Source: Cohaesibacter celericrescens (GTDB lineage Bacteria > Pseudomonadota > Alphaproteobacteria > Rhizobiales > Cohaesibacteraceae). Taken from it: DNA of 64,000 bases. The notes beneath the pieces were generated by a model. The model saw nothing but the letters and a program-made list of their open reading frames with translations, searched no databases and had not been told where the DNA came from. How positions within the stretch are numbered: the first letter of the stretch is position 1; every line of letters begins with the position of its first letter. Location: the NCBI RefSeq assembly GCF_002866925.1, contig NZ_PKUQ01000055.1, forward strand, positions 62,001-126,000. The letters are read 5' to 3'. The translations under genes and the position numbers were made by a program. Shown here one piece after another: positions 27,937-37,410 of this stretch.

Positions 27937-29145
27937 ATGGCAGACGCCTATATTTATGATCATGTGCGCACACCACGTGGACGCGGCAAGGCGGACGGGT
28001 CCTTGCATGAAGTCCCTGCCGTTCAGCTGGCCGCAACCACCCTCAAAGCCATCCGTGACCGCAATGGGCTGGATACCAAGCTGGTGGACGATGTTATTTT
28101 GGGCTGTGTTGATCCCATCGGAGAAGCAGGCGGTGTCATTCCGCGTGCGGCAGTTTTTGCCGCCGATTATGACCAGTCCGTTCCTGGCATGCAAATCAAC
28201 CGCTTTTGTGCCTCGGGTCTGGATGCCATCAATATGGCCGCGAGCCAGATTATGGCCGGTGCCCACGATATGACCATCGGTGGCGGTGTTGAAGCCATGT
28301 CCCGTCTGGGCCTTGGCTCATCGGGTGGCGCATGGTTCATGGACCCAAGTGTTAACGTACCTTCCTATTTCATGCCGCAAGGTGTCTCGGCCGACCTCAT
28401 CGCCACCAAATATGGCTTTTCCCGCGAGCAAGCCGATGCTTTGTCGGTCGAGAGCCAAAAACGGGCCGCTCATGCGTGGGACAATGGCTATTTCGACAAA
28501 TCCATAGTGCCTGTCACTGATATCAACGGCGCTTTGATCCTTGATAAAGACGAGCACATGCGTCCTGGCACCACAATAGACAGCCTCGCCAAGCTTAACG
28601 CGTCCTTTGGCATGATTGGCGAGATGGGCGGCTTCAACGCTGTTGCTATGGAACGCTATCCCGAGATTGAAACTATCAATCACATCCACCATGCAGGCAA
28701 TTCTTCCGGTATTGTCGACGGGGCCGCAGCGGTTTTGATCGGCAACGCCGAAGCAGGCAAGGCGGCTGGCCTCAAGCCTCGCGCCCGCATCCGGGCCTTT
28801 GCCAACATCGGGTCTGAACCTGCCTTGATGCTCACCGGCCCGATTGCTGTCACCGAAAAGATACTCAAACGCTCTGGCATGTCGCTATCTGACATTGATC
28901 TGATTGAGGTCAACGAGGCCTTTGCTTCGGTCGTCTTGCGCTTCATGCAATATTTTCAGGCTGACCCTGCCAAGATCAATGTCAATGGTGGCGCGATTGC
29001 CATGGGGCACCCATTGGGGGCCACCGGTGCCATGATCCTCGGCACGGTGCTGGATGAGCTGGAACGCCGCGATCAGACCATCGCGCTGGTCACTCTGTGC
29101 ATAGGCGCAGGCATGGGCACAGCCACCATCATAGAGCGCGTTTAA
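27937..29145 (+). CDS. Acetyl-CoA C-acyltransferase (thiolase)
   Basis: A 402-residue thiolase that cleaves 3-ketoacyl-CoA with CoA in the last step of beta-oxidation. The three catalytic residues are visible: C91 in NRFCASGLDAINMAA, H358 in AMGHPLGATGA and C388 in TLCIGAGMGTA. The overall pattern fits the FadI/FadA-like acetyl-CoA acetyltransferases of alphaproteobacteria. GGGAGGAG just before the ATG at 27937 fixes the start, although the frame is open to 27847. It lies between the dehydrogenase and the bifunctional protein gene (15 bases), which points to one operon. Confidence 0.95.
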   Translation: MADAYIYDHVRTPRGRGKADGSLHEVPAVQLAATTLKAIRDRNGLDTKLVDDVILGCVDPIGEAGGVIPRAAVFAADYDQSVPGMQINRFCASGLDAINMAASQIMAGAHDMTIGGGVEAMSRLGLGSSGGAWFMDPSVNVPSYFMPQGVSADLIATKYGFSREQADALSVESQKRAAHAWDNGYFDKSIVPVTDINGALILDKDEHMRPGTTIDSLAKLNASFGMIGEMGGFNAVAMERYPEIETINHIHHAGNSSGIVDGAAAVLIGNAEAGKAAGLKPRARIRAFANIGSEPALMLTGPIAVTEKILKRSGMSLSDIDLIEVNEAFASVVLRFMQYFQADPAKINVNGGAIAMGHPLGATGAMILGTVLDELERRDQTIALVTLCIGAGMGTATIIERV

Positions 29146-29160
29146 GGGGAGGGGAATTCA

Positions 29161-31374
29161 ATGCCTGACTATACCAATTTCAAATGTGAAATCGACACAG
29201 ACGGCATCGCCATCCTGACGTGGGATATGCCTGATCGCTCTATGAATGTCTTCACTGAAGATGTGATTCTGGAGCTGGATACCATCATCGACGATGTGGT
29301 GGCCAATGATGCCATCAAGGGCGTGGTGGTAACATCAAGCAAAAGCCAGTTCTCTGGTGGTGCTGACTTGACCATGCTGCAAGGCCTGCTCGGCAGTTAC
29401 CAAAAAGCCAAAGCCGAAAAAGGCGCAACCATCGCAGCGACGGAATTGTTTGATCAAAGCCGCAAACTGTCGCTGACCTTTCGCAAGCTTGAAACGTGCG
29501 GCAAACCTTGGGTCGCTGCGCTGAATGGCACGGCTGCGGGTGGTGCCTGTGAGTTGGCTTTGTCCTGTCATGGGCGTGTGATGACGGACAATGATAGTGC
29601 CAAATTTGGCCTACCTGAAGTCAAAGTCGGCCTGTTTCCCGGTGCAGGCGGAACCACGCGCATTTTGCGTATGATGGATACACAACAGGGCCTGCAGTTC
29701 CTGATGAAAGGGTCCATGCTGCCCCCCAAGAAAGCACTGGTCGCCAAGATAATCGACAAGGTTGTGCCTGTTGATGAGCTGATCGACACAGCAAAACAGA
29801 TGCTGCTCGATGGTCTTTCTCCAGTCAAACCATGGGACCAAAAGGGCTACAGGCTGCCTTCAGGTCGTGTGTACAGCCCCGCTGGTTTTCAGGTTTGGCC
29901 TGCTGTGGGCGCGATCTACCGCCGCGAAACCCACGATAATTATCCCGCCATCCGCTACATGATCCGCGCTGCCTATGAAGGTCTGCTGATGGACATGGAC
30001 ACAGCGCTGCGCATTGAGAGCCGCTATTTTGCCAAGACCGTGGCAACACCGGAAGCGGCCAATATGATCCGCTCACTATTTCTGAATATGCAGGAACTGG
30101 GCAAGGGCGCGCGCCGGCCCAAAGGTATTGAGAAAAGCGCGTTGAAGAAGATCGCTGTCATTGGCGCCGGTTTCATGGGGGCGGGCATCGCGCAAGTCTC
30201 AGCTCAGGCGGGGCTCGACGTTGTGTTGGTGGATCGCGATCAGGAAAGCGCCGACAAAGGCAAAGGCCATATTGCCGACAGCTTGACCAAGGCGATGAAA
30301 AAAGGCCGTACCACACAGGAGAAAATGGACAAGCTGCTAGGCCACGTGACGCCCACAGCCGACTATGCCCAGCTTGCCGGTTGTGATCTGGTTATTGAGG
30401 CCGTGTTTGAGGACCCAGATCTCAAAGCGTCTATCTTCAAGCAGATTGAAGCGGTGGTTGGCCCCGATTGCACCATTGCGTCCAACACCTCCACCTTACC
30501 AATATCAGGGCTTGCCAAGGCGGTTGCCACACCGGCCAACTTCCTTGGGATCCACTTCTTCTCGCCGGTTGATCGTATGATGCTGGTCGAAGTGATCAAG
30601 GGCAAAAACACGGGTCACATAGCAATTGCCGCGGCGCTTGATTTTGTCTCAATGATCAAAAAGACCCCGATTTTGGTCAATGATGGGCGCGGCTTTTATG
30701 CCAATCGCTCGGTGCTAGGCTACATCCGTGAAGGTCATTTGATGCTGACCGAAGGGGTGCCCGCTGCGATGATCGAAAATCTGGCCAAACAGGCAGGCAT
30801 GCCGGTTGGGCCGCTGTCGCTCAATGATGAAGTGGCGCTGGAGCTCGCATGGAACATCCTCCAGACCACTCAAAAACAATTGGGAGAAGCCGCCGTTGAC
30901 CCCAATCAGGTTGCCTTGTTGAAAAAGCTGGTTGTTGACGAGGGTCGTCTGGGGCGCAAGAACGGCAAAGGTTTTTATGATTATCAAGGCCGCAACAAAA
31001 AGCTCTGGCCGGGTTTGAAAGACCTTGCACCCCAGCAGGATCCGGACAGCATTGATTTTGATGAAATCAAGGACCGCTTGCTGGTCGCTCAGGCGTTGGA
31101 AGCTGTGCGGGTGTTCGAAGAGGGCGTGCTGGAAGATGTGCGAGAGGCCGATGTCGGCTCCATCCTCGGTTTTGGCTTTGCGCCTTTCACCGGCGGTGTT
31201 TTCTCCTACATAGACACCATGGGCACACCGGCCTTCCTTGCCAAATGCCAGGCACTGGAAGCCAAATTTGGCCCACGTTTCAAGCCAGCCAAATTGCTAG
31301 AAGACATGGCGGCCAACAATGACCGTTTTTATGTTCGCTTCGATCCTCAAGCCAGCGACGTCGCAGCAGAATAG
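29161..31374 (+). CDS. Bifunctional enoyl-CoA hydratase / 3-hydroxyacyl-CoA dehydrogenase (FadB/FadJ-like)
   Basis: A 737-residue fusion for the two middle steps of beta-oxidation. Residues 1 to about 200 form the crotonase domain, with the oxyanion-hole segments SQFSGGADLTML and NGTAAGGACELAL and the catalytic-region PEVKVGLFPGAGGT. Residues from about 330 form the NAD-binding domain, with VIGAGFMGAGIAQ (GAGFMG at 335-340) and HFFSPVDRM containing the catalytic His. Two C-terminal helical domains follow. It is last in the operon and followed by an intrinsic terminator. Length and order match FadJ-type proteins. Confidence 0.95.
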   Translation: MPDYTNFKCEIDTDGIAILTWDMPDRSMNVFTEDVILELDTIIDDVVANDAIKGVVVTSSKSQFSGGADLTMLQGLLGSYQKAKAEKGATIAATELFDQSRKLSLTFRKLETCGKPWVAALNGTAAGGACELALSCHGRVMTDNDSAKFGLPEVKVGLFPGAGGTTRILRMMDTQQGLQFLMKGSMLPPKKALVAKIIDKVVPVDELIDTAKQMLLDGLSPVKPWDQKGYRLPSGRVYSPAGFQVWPAVGAIYRRETHDNYPAIRYMIRAAYEGLLMDMDTALRIESRYFAKTVATPEAANMIRSLFLNMQELGKGARRPKGIEKSALKKIAVIGAGFMGAGIAQVSAQAGLDVVLVDRDQESADKGKGHIADSLTKAMKKGRTTQEKMDKLLGHVTPTADYAQLAGCDLVIEAVFEDPDLKASIFKQIEAVVGPDCTIASNTSTLPISGLAKAVATPANFLGIHFFSPVDRMMLVEVIKGKNTGHIAIAAALDFVSMIKKTPILVNDGRGFYANRSVLGYIREGHLMLTEGVPAAMIENLAKQAGMPVGPLSLNDEVALELAWNILQTTQKQLGEAAVDPNQVALLKKLVVDEGRLGRKNGKGFYDYQGRNKKLWPGLKDLAPQQDPDSIDFDEIKDRLLVAQALEAVRVFEEGVLEDVREADVGSILGFGFAPFTGGVFSYIDTMGTPAFLAKCQALEAKFGPRFKPAKLLEDMAANNDRFYVRFDPQASDVAAE

Positions 31375-31398
31375 CCATTCCATTAGATATTAGAAATC

Positions 31399-31430
31399 AA
31401 AGCCGGGGGCATCCATTGCTTCCGGCTTTT
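31399..31430. terminator. Bidirectional intrinsic terminator between fad-like operon and NUDIX gene
   Basis: The stem AAAGCCGG / CCGGCTTT closes a 15-base loop and is followed by TTTTGTT on strand +. It separates two convergent transcripts and could serve both. Confidence 0.75.
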
Positions 31431-31434
31431 GTTC

Positions 31435-31980
31435 CTAGCTTTCTCCAATCATCTTCCAATAACCAAGCACGCTGAGGGTAACGGAGTCTGGCATTTCGCC
31501 TTTGCGGATCAAGCTGAGCAGTTCGTCATAGGGGAAGGCCGCTGTCTCCATTCCCACTTCCGTGGCTTCACGGTTTGTCTCGCCCTGTTTCAGATCGCGG
31601 GCTACATACATATGACACGTCTGGTCGAGGCAGCCGTAGCTATTGAAGATTTCACCCAGCTTTTCCATCCGTCCGGCGATCAACCCAGTTTCTTCAGCCA
31701 ATTCTCCACGCGCAAGCTCAAGCGGATCAACATCGGCTTTGTCTTCCCACGCCCCTTGCGGCAATTCCCAATAGCGCCCGCCAACCGGATAGCGATATTG
31801 CTGCACCAGCTGAATACGGCCATCGGCATGAATGGGAATAATAACTGCAAAATCGGCTTTTTCGACTACTGTGTAGATGCCCTCATGCCCACTGGGGAAG
31901 CGGACTTTGTCTTCACGCAAGCTCAGCCAACGGTTTTTATAAATGGCGCGCGTGGTAAGTTGCTTTATCTCTGTTGTCAT
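31435..31980 (-). CDS. NUDIX hydrolase, ADP-ribose pyrophosphatase-like
   Basis: A 181-residue NUDIX protein that would hydrolyse a nucleoside diphosphate linked to another moiety, releasing AMP or similar. The substrate-domain strand VVEKADFAVIIPIHADGRIQLVQQYRYP and PQGAWEDK precede a NUDIX box with the key acids ELARGELAEETG. The box differs slightly from the consensus, with RGEL where REL is usual. The overall look matches ADP-sugar pyrophosphatases. The start at 31980 has GGGAG upstream. The frame extends to 32052, but that part is unlike the family. Confidence 0.88.
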   Translation of the reverse strand: MTTEIKQLTTRAIYKNRWLSLREDKVRFPSGHEGIYTVVEKADFAVIIPIHADGRIQLVQQYRYPVGGRYWELPQGAWEDKADVDPLELARGELAEETGLIAGRMEKLGEIFNSYGCLDQTCHMYVARDLKQGETNREATEVGMETAAFPYDELLSLIRKGEMPDSVTLSVLGYWKMIGES

Positions 31981-32219
31981 AAAAAACTCCCGCAGAATAC
32001 ATTGGTGAGCGTAATCAGGTTGGAACACAGAATAGCTTGTATGGCGTGGCATTCATAAGAATGGCTCTAACAATTGGACGTGACAAGACAATGGCGTAGA
32101 ATTATTCCTCTTAAAAATGCGCAAGTCCGGTCAGGCTTTGACCGCGCTTTTGCAATAGCGTCTGTGCCAGTCACATGCATACGCACTGCATGCTCGTGAC
32201 AATGACCCAAGGAGAGCAC

Positions 32220-33149
32220 ATGACCGGTAAACAGGCACCCAGTAAATTGACGACGGCAAAAGACTATGAAACCCGCCTGCTGCGTGTGTTGAAGCATATC
32301 GACGAAAATCTCGACGGCCCGCTCAAGTTAGAGGAACTGGCCTCCATCGCCAATTTCTCGCCTTTTCATTTTCATCGCCTTTTTAAGGGCATGACCGGCG
32401 AGACGCTCGGTGGCTATATTCGCCGTCGGCGCCTCTTAATGGCGGCAAACCAGCTCAGAACGAGCAAAGCATCAATCACCGAGTTGGCACTCGATGCGGC
32501 CTTTGAGAATAGTGAAAGCTTCAGTCGGGCATTTAAAATTTTGTTTGGTGTCTCTCCCAGTCAATATCGCCGCAATGGTCAGGTTTTGATCACCCCGCAA
32601 GGATTAAGTAGCCTTGCAACAGGATATCAAAACAGCGAGGCCATCGCATTGCTCCACTATTTGCAGCACGAGGCACGACGCATGTCTTTCGATGTCAAAA
32701 TCAAACAAATGCCAACCATAAAACTGGCCTATATCCGCCACACCGGTTCCTATTTCAAAGTGGGCCCAACCTTCGAACAGGCCATCAAAGCTGTGCACCA
32801 ACAGGGCTTATGGAGTGCCGAAAGCATGGTTCTGGGTCTATCCTATGACAACCCTTCCAAAACAGAAGAGCACCTTTTGCGCTGCGATGCAGGGGTAAGC
32901 GTGAGCCCGGACGCTACTGTTTGCGATCCTTTGGCCCTACGCGACATTCAAGCAGGCGATTATGCGACAGTTATGTTGAAGGGCCCCTACGATCAAATTG
33001 CACCGACATATGATTGGTTTTATGGCCAATGGTTGCCGCAAAGCGGGCGAGAAACAGCCAACCACCCGCCAGTGGAAATTTTCCACAGTGATGCCAGAAA
33101 CACGCCCCCCCAAGATCTTCTCACCGAAATCCGCATTCCTTTGGTGTGA
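32220..33149 (+). CDS. AraC family transcriptional regulator with GyrI-like effector domain
   Basis: A 309-residue regulator in two parts. Residues 10-115 carry the double helix-turn-helix of the AraC/Rob/SoxS type (LEELASIANFSPFHFHRLFK and ITELALDAAFENSESFSRAFK, with FGVSPSQYRR). Residues 150-309 form a GyrI/SOUL-like ligand-binding domain (MSFDVKIKQMPTIKLAYIRH). The same fusion is found in Rob and in BmrR-like drug-responsive regulators, so sensing of small hydrophobic molecules is inferred. AAGGAG upstream supports the ATG at 32220. It has no obvious neighbour target and is divergent from the NUDIX gene. Confidence 0.92.
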   Translation: MTGKQAPSKLTTAKDYETRLLRVLKHIDENLDGPLKLEELASIANFSPFHFHRLFKGMTGETLGGYIRRRRLLMAANQLRTSKASITELALDAAFENSESFSRAFKILFGVSPSQYRRNGQVLITPQGLSSLATGYQNSEAIALLHYLQHEARRMSFDVKIKQMPTIKLAYIRHTGSYFKVGPTFEQAIKAVHQQGLWSAESMVLGLSYDNPSKTEEHLLRCDAGVSVSPDATVCDPLALRDIQAGDYATVMLKGPYDQIAPTYDWFYGQWLPQSGRETANHPPVEIFHSDARNTPPQDLLTEIRIPLV

Positions 33150-33333
33150 ATCTCAGAACTTAGGCATTCCAACGCAAGGCACGAGGGCGTTTCTTATACG
33201 GGAACGGCCTCTTGCACTGCACATCTGGTTCAAACATAAATACCGACGAAGAAAAATATATTTTAATTAGACCGATAGGTAAAAAATATCCTAGTCTAGA
33301 AAAATACTTATTTAAACTCAGGATATGATCGCT

Positions 33334-33972
33334 ATGAGTTCTGCAAAAACCGGCCCCAAAATTGAATATTATTTTACTGCGATATCGCCCTTCGCCTATT
33401 TGGGCCATGCGGTATTTATGGAAATGGTCCAACGACTGGATCTGGATGTAACCTATCGACCGGTGCAGCTGGGCAAGATCTTTGGCGAATCCGGTGGGGT
33501 TCCTGTGCCGCAGCGTCATCCGGCCCGAATCCGCAACCGCATGCTTGAGTTGCTGCGTTGGAAAGACCACCGCGGACTGGAAATGAATGTACAGCCCAAA
33601 TTTTTCCCAACCAACCCAGTACTCGCCGATTGCACCATTATCGCCTTGCAGCAAGAGGGCAAGGATCCCTCCGCTTTGATTGGTAAGTTGTTGCGTAAGG
33701 TGTGGGCGGAAGAAGCTGACATTGCAGAGCGCAGTGTTATTGCCGCTTGCCTTTCTGAGTGTGGCGAAGATGCTGATGCGATTCTTGCAACAGCTGAAAG
33801 CGGTGCCGTTGCTGCGATTTATGAGGCAAACACTCAGCGCGGTCTGGAGCTGGATATCATCGGGGCGCCATGTGTGGTGTATCAGGGCGAAGCATTTTGG
33901 GGGCAGGACAAATTTGGTTTTGTCGAAGAAGCGATTACCTCTTGTCGTCCTGCTTATACCGGAGCTGTCTAG
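33334..33972 (+). CDS. 2-hydroxychromene-2-carboxylate isomerase / DsbA family protein
   Basis: A 212-residue thioredoxin-fold protein of the HCCA isomerase (kappa-class GST-like) group. The opening IEYYFTAISPFAYLGH has Ser in place of the redox Cys, as in the isomerases. The closing GAPCVVYQGEAFWGQDKFGFVEEAI carries the cis-Pro and the family's W-GQD signature. In aromatic degraders the enzyme interconverts naphthalene breakdown intermediates, but many homologues, including solitary ones like this, have unknown glutathione-linked roles. Two starts are possible (33325 or 33334); AGGA is better spaced for the second. The upstream 150 bases are AT-rich. Confidence 0.9.
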   Translation: MSSAKTGPKIEYYFTAISPFAYLGHAVFMEMVQRLDLDVTYRPVQLGKIFGESGGVPVPQRHPARIRNRMLELLRWKDHRGLEMNVQPKFFPTNPVLADCTIIALQQEGKDPSALIGKLLRKVWAEEADIAERSVIAACLSECGEDADAILATAESGAVAAIYEANTQRGLELDIIGAPCVVYQGEAFWGQDKFGFVEEAITSCRPAYTGAV

Positions 33973-34282
33973 TGGATAGATTGAAGTATTTGAACCTCTC
34001 AGGCCTGTGAGGAGCGCAAATTCTGTCCATCAAGGAACGACTAGTCAGCGTTGCAGACGGCTTTTCTTTGCCGTGCCTTAAGGAAAACGAAGACAGGCCA
34101 GTCGCAAAACTGGTCTGTCTTTGTTTTTACCAGACATTTAGACCCAGTCCATAAGCTGTGATCTTGTCGTCAATTGGCAAATATTTCGAAAATGGTGGAG
34201 GTATCCTTAAGAATTTCTCTTTACCGTGCGATTGAATGCACCTCAAACCGCCACTAGGGGGCACATAAGTCGGAAAGAAGGA
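33973..34282. other. Intergenic region before the DUF2336 gene
   Basis: About 310 bases. It holds a small hairpin (ACGGC / GCCGT near 34055-34077) and a strong terminator at 34084-34128, together some 110 bases after the isomerase stop. No gene seen. Confidence 0.45.
34084..34128 (+). terminator. Intrinsic terminator after the isomerase gene
   Basis: The stem GACAGGCCAGT / ACTGGTCTGTC (one G-U pair) has a six-base loop, A-rich 5' flank and TTTGTTTTT 3' flank. It ends the strand + transcript. Confidence 0.82.
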
Positions 34283-35311
34283 ATGGCATACAAGATCAAA
34301 AATGACCTAGAGCTACTCGCCAAGGAAAAAAATCCTGAAGCACGGTCTTTGTTGATCCGTAAGCTCACCGCTCAATATACCCGCCGTGTGGATGATGGCC
34401 CGAGCGAAATGGAGCGCACCCTTTTCTCGGCACTCGTATTGGATCTATATGATCAGATCGACGTGGGGGTCCGGCGAGATCTGGTCACTCTTCTGGCCCG
34501 AACCAGTTCTATATCAAGTGCGTTGGCTTCTCGACTGTCTCAAGAACAAGATGACGTCGTATGTTGTTTATTTGAATATTCCCCCATGTTGAGCGGGCCC
34601 TTGTTGTTGGGAGCCGTTCGGACACGAGGCGAAGCCGTCCTTATATCCATCGCTCGCAGAAATGAAGTTCCCGAAGAACTGGTCGACGCTCTAATGGCGC
34701 GCGCTTTTATAAGTGTCGCTGGGGAGCTCCTACGCAATGCGGGAGCCAGTTTTTCGAACAACGCTCTTTTGCTCTGTGCAATCCTCTGTCAAAAATCGCT
34801 GAATATTCAGTCCTTGATGGCCGCTCGCTGTCTTGTCGATCAGGCCTTTCATGACCGACTTCGGCGGCATGTTGATACGGAATGCCCGTTTCTTCCCTCG
34901 GCTTTGGCCCACGCCACAAAGCACGGAACGCTCGCTGAGCTGGCGGGCAAATTACAAGGTGACGCGCTGGAGATGGGAGGCAATCATTTGTCTCGCCATG
35001 AAGCCGTCTTGCAAGTCAATTTGGGCGAGTTGAGTTTTGATTCTCTGCTGGCGACTTTGATCAGCAATCGGCGCAAAGAAGACATCGTCTGGTTTTTGAA
35101 AGATGCGCAAGGGCTGTCCGAAAAAGCCATGGAGCATCTTTTGCTCACCGACGGCAACAAGACGCTTCCCCGTCTTTTGATTGAACAACAGGTCAGTGTC
35201 AAAACCTATGATGCCTTGCTGCATTGGCGGGTGGATGCTTTGGATTTCCCAAGTCGAAATCTATATCGGGATGTTGAGGATTATCGCCAAAAACTGCGCC
35301 AAAAGCGTTAG
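34283..35311 (+). CDS. DUF2336 domain protein
   Basis: A 342-residue helical-repeat protein. The segment DLELLAKEKNPEARSLLIRKLTAQY at the N-terminus and SEMERTLFSALVLDLYDQIDVGVRRDLVTLLA are characteristic of DUF2336, an alphaproteobacterial family with HEAT-like repeats and no known activity. It is soluble and has no signal peptide. The ATG at 34283 has AGAAGGA immediately upstream; the frame continues to 34226 without support. It stands alone between two terminator-bearing regions. Some DUF2336 proteins are linked to surface sensing or cell-cycle control, but nothing in this context shows such a role. Confidence 0.85.
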   Translation: MAYKIKNDLELLAKEKNPEARSLLIRKLTAQYTRRVDDGPSEMERTLFSALVLDLYDQIDVGVRRDLVTLLARTSSISSALASRLSQEQDDVVCCLFEYSPMLSGPLLLGAVRTRGEAVLISIARRNEVPEELVDALMARAFISVAGELLRNAGASFSNNALLLCAILCQKSLNIQSLMAARCLVDQAFHDRLRRHVDTECPFLPSALAHATKHGTLAELAGKLQGDALEMGGNHLSRHEAVLQVNLGELSFDSLLATLISNRRKEDIVWFLKDAQGLSEKAMEHLLLTDGNKTLPRLLIEQQVSVKTYDALLHWRVDALDFPSRNLYRDVEDYRQKLRQKR

Positions 35312-35493
35312 TCTTCCAATCTCAATACTTTCTCGAAAATAGAAAAAACACGCCAGCTTGTGCTATGTGTCTGTGAGGCACTGTGCCCTGCATACAAGTT
35401 TGCCATATTCCTTTTCTTAACAATCTGTTAAATTGCTTCAGAGCAAATCGGGGCTGCTGTTGTGAGTGATAGTTGCCGGACAAAGGAATAACC

Positions 35494-36117
35494 ATGCCAT
35501 TGGCAAATTGTAAGAATGCACGCACATCTCTAATCCGAGGCCTCGGATTACCCTCCTGCATCCTTTTTAGCTTGTTATGCAGCAGCGCATGGGCACAAGA
35601 AAAAGGAGCCATTCAAGCGCCGATAGAAGCGCCCGCCCAAACACAACAGGGCGACAAATCAATCGAGCAAGACGTTGATTGGCGTGACGCTATGTTGACC
35701 GAATTGGCGACACTTGCCAACGCTCTGGACAAACAACAGAAATTTGGTTCCATCCTGCGTGATAAGATAGACATTCTCAATCACCGCATTGATCAGCTAG
35801 AACAGAGCAACGACAAACAAGCCAAACGCATTACGGAGCTGACCGAGGCCCTATCAGAGGCCCAGATTGAGTCACAGGCGCAACTGGCGCGTCCTTCTTC
35901 CGAGGCCTTAAACCCTAAAGCGTCTGCACCCAAATCCCCCGAAGCAAAGCCCAAAGCTGAAATTGTACCTGACAAAATCCCCGAAACTGCGCCAAACTCT
36001 GAGGAACAAGCTCCTGAAGATTTTGAGCAATTTCTGGATATGGGTGAAGCAATGTTGCGGCGTTTCTTTGGGGTTGTGAAAGAATTCCGCAAGGAATTTG
36101 ATGACAATCGTGTGTGA
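35494..36117 (+). CDS. Exported coiled-coil protein of unknown function
   Basis: A 207-residue protein I do not recognise. A signal peptide ends near residue 30 (CILFSLLCSSAWA-QEKG). A Gln-rich stretch, a coiled coil (about residues 75-125, with LRDKIDILNHRIDQLEQSNDK), an Ala/Pro/Lys/Glu-rich linker and a C-terminal amphipathic helix (QFLDMGEAMLRRFFGVVKEFRKEF) follow. It is probably periplasmic and oligomeric. AAAGGA upstream supports the ATG at 35494 over the start at 35473. It converges on the thioesterase gene. Confidence 0.7.
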   Translation: MPLANCKNARTSLIRGLGLPSCILFSLLCSSAWAQEKGAIQAPIEAPAQTQQGDKSIEQDVDWRDAMLTELATLANALDKQQKFGSILRDKIDILNHRIDQLEQSNDKQAKRITELTEALSEAQIESQAQLARPSSEALNPKASAPKSPEAKPKAEIVPDKIPETAPNSEEQAPEDFEQFLDMGEAMLRRFFGVVKEFRKEFDDNRV

Positions 36118-36127
36118 ACCACGCCTA

Positions 36128-36985
36128 TCAGGTTTGCTTTTCAAGGTGTCCCAAAAGGGCGTCCCGCGCGAAGTCTGGCAAAGGTTCTGACTTGCGCGTG
36201 GTGTGGTTGAGCAGCATAACGGCTGACTCCAGAAATCCAATATGTTGCCCATTGCGTAGATCGAAAAAATCATAGCGTTTGCTGTAAGATCGCGACTGAA
36301 GGCCAGTGAACGTCAATTGCACTTGATACGCCGTGCCTGCTCGCATGGGGGTTAGAATGCATAAACGCATCTCGACTGCGATACGGCCAAAGCCCTTCTC
36401 ATCAAGCCATTGACTGCTGAGCCCAATCCGATCCCAGGCATGGGCTGCTGCATCTGATATAGCACCGATATAGGCTTGATCCCGTGCCCATCCTTGCGCA
36501 TCACATTGGGCTGGTCGCAACACCCCGCGCAACATAGTTGCATCAAGAGCGGCGAGAGGGGACTTTGTGCCAAAATCTGCTTCGTTCTTCAAACCACGAG
36601 GCATCACCGCGCTGCTCAATGCATCGCGTATATCCGGCTGCGGCGAATCGATTGTTCCTGCGTGCCAGTCCAGTGCCGTCGCTGCGATGCGGCCTGTGGA
36701 GGTTTCTTCCATCACATGCTGAACAAATACGCCATGTTTAGTGGAGTCGGGAATGGGGTCAACGATCGAAGAGCGAATGCAAATTTGCGCGCCGCCGCGC
36801 AATTCAGAATGATAACGTACATGGCGGCTGATCCGTCTGCCAAGCGCAGCTTCCAGATCATGGCAAACCGCGAACAACTGTCCGGCATCCTCAAACTTTG
36901 AATAGTAAAACTGGACATTCATATGGTCATTCTCATCACATTCCCAAAGATTGACGAATTGGTTCAGTGTGACAAAACGGGTCAT
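36128..36985 (-). CDS. Thioesterase family protein (double hotdog)
   Basis: A 285-residue protein with two hotdog-like halves. The first half has NLWECDENDHMNVQFYYSKFEDAG, which matches the 4-hydroxybenzoyl-CoA thioesterase motif with a catalytic Asp/His-type D-x-x-H-M-N. The second starts near PAQCDAQGWARDQAYIGA, where the same position reads CDAQGWA. It is predicted to hydrolyse acyl-CoA thioesters, with unknown specificity. AAAGGA seven bases before the ATG at 36985 fixes the start, although the frame extends to 37033. It may help in fatty acid turnover, but it is not linked to the beta-oxidation operon. Confidence 0.85.
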   Translation of the reverse strand: MTRFVTLNQFVNLWECDENDHMNVQFYYSKFEDAGQLFAVCHDLEAALGRRISRHVRYHSELRGGAQICIRSSIVDPIPDSTKHGVFVQHVMEETSTGRIAATALDWHAGTIDSPQPDIRDALSSAVMPRGLKNEADFGTKSPLAALDATMLRGVLRPAQCDAQGWARDQAYIGAISDAAAHAWDRIGLSSQWLDEKGFGRIAVEMRLCILTPMRAGTAYQVQLTFTGLQSRSYSKRYDFFDLRNGQHIGFLESAVMLLNHTTRKSEPLPDFARDALLGHLEKQT

Positions 36986-37172
36986 GAATCGGTCCTTTGT
37001 TACGCTCATCGATGTTTGCAGAGCTGGAAACACAAACTAATGCGGCGATGTTAAACACACAACCCACGCCAATGGCGGGTGCATTCCGATTCTTTGGTAA
37101 AAGGGGCACATGATTGTTTTGGTTAATAAACTTTGCTTTCTTGTGCCGTGATTTCCCCAAAGGGCGAACCTT

Positions 37173-37358
37173 ATGTCCTATTTTCTAGGTGAATTGTCGC
37201 ATCAAGGGGATGAATATGCGAATATGTTAAAGCAACGACTTGCCAAGTTGGATGTGACCGCTCATAGTTTGATGGAACTAGTCGTAATTTCGTCGTCACT
37301 CTATTCGGCCATGCGGCGAAAAAATTGGCGACAAGACTTAAGGGATGGTCGCATCTGA
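37173..37358 (+). CDS. Possible small protein upstream of the response regulator
   Basis: A 61-codon frame starting ATG at 37173, with AGGG about seven bases upstream. It predicts an amphipathic, basic-ended peptide (MSYFLGELSHQGDEY to NWRQDLRDGRI) and ends 52 bases before the response regulator start. I know no homologue. It could be a short leader gene or chance. Supported only by position and a fair ribosome site. Confidence 0.3.
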   Translation: MSYFLGELSHQGDEYANMLKQRLAKLDVTAHSLMELVVISSSLYSAMRRKNWRQDLRDGRI

Positions 37359-37410
37359 TCGCCCAGATCAGTCAGATCCATTCCGCCCGACCGTTGGGGG
37401 AGGACCTAAA

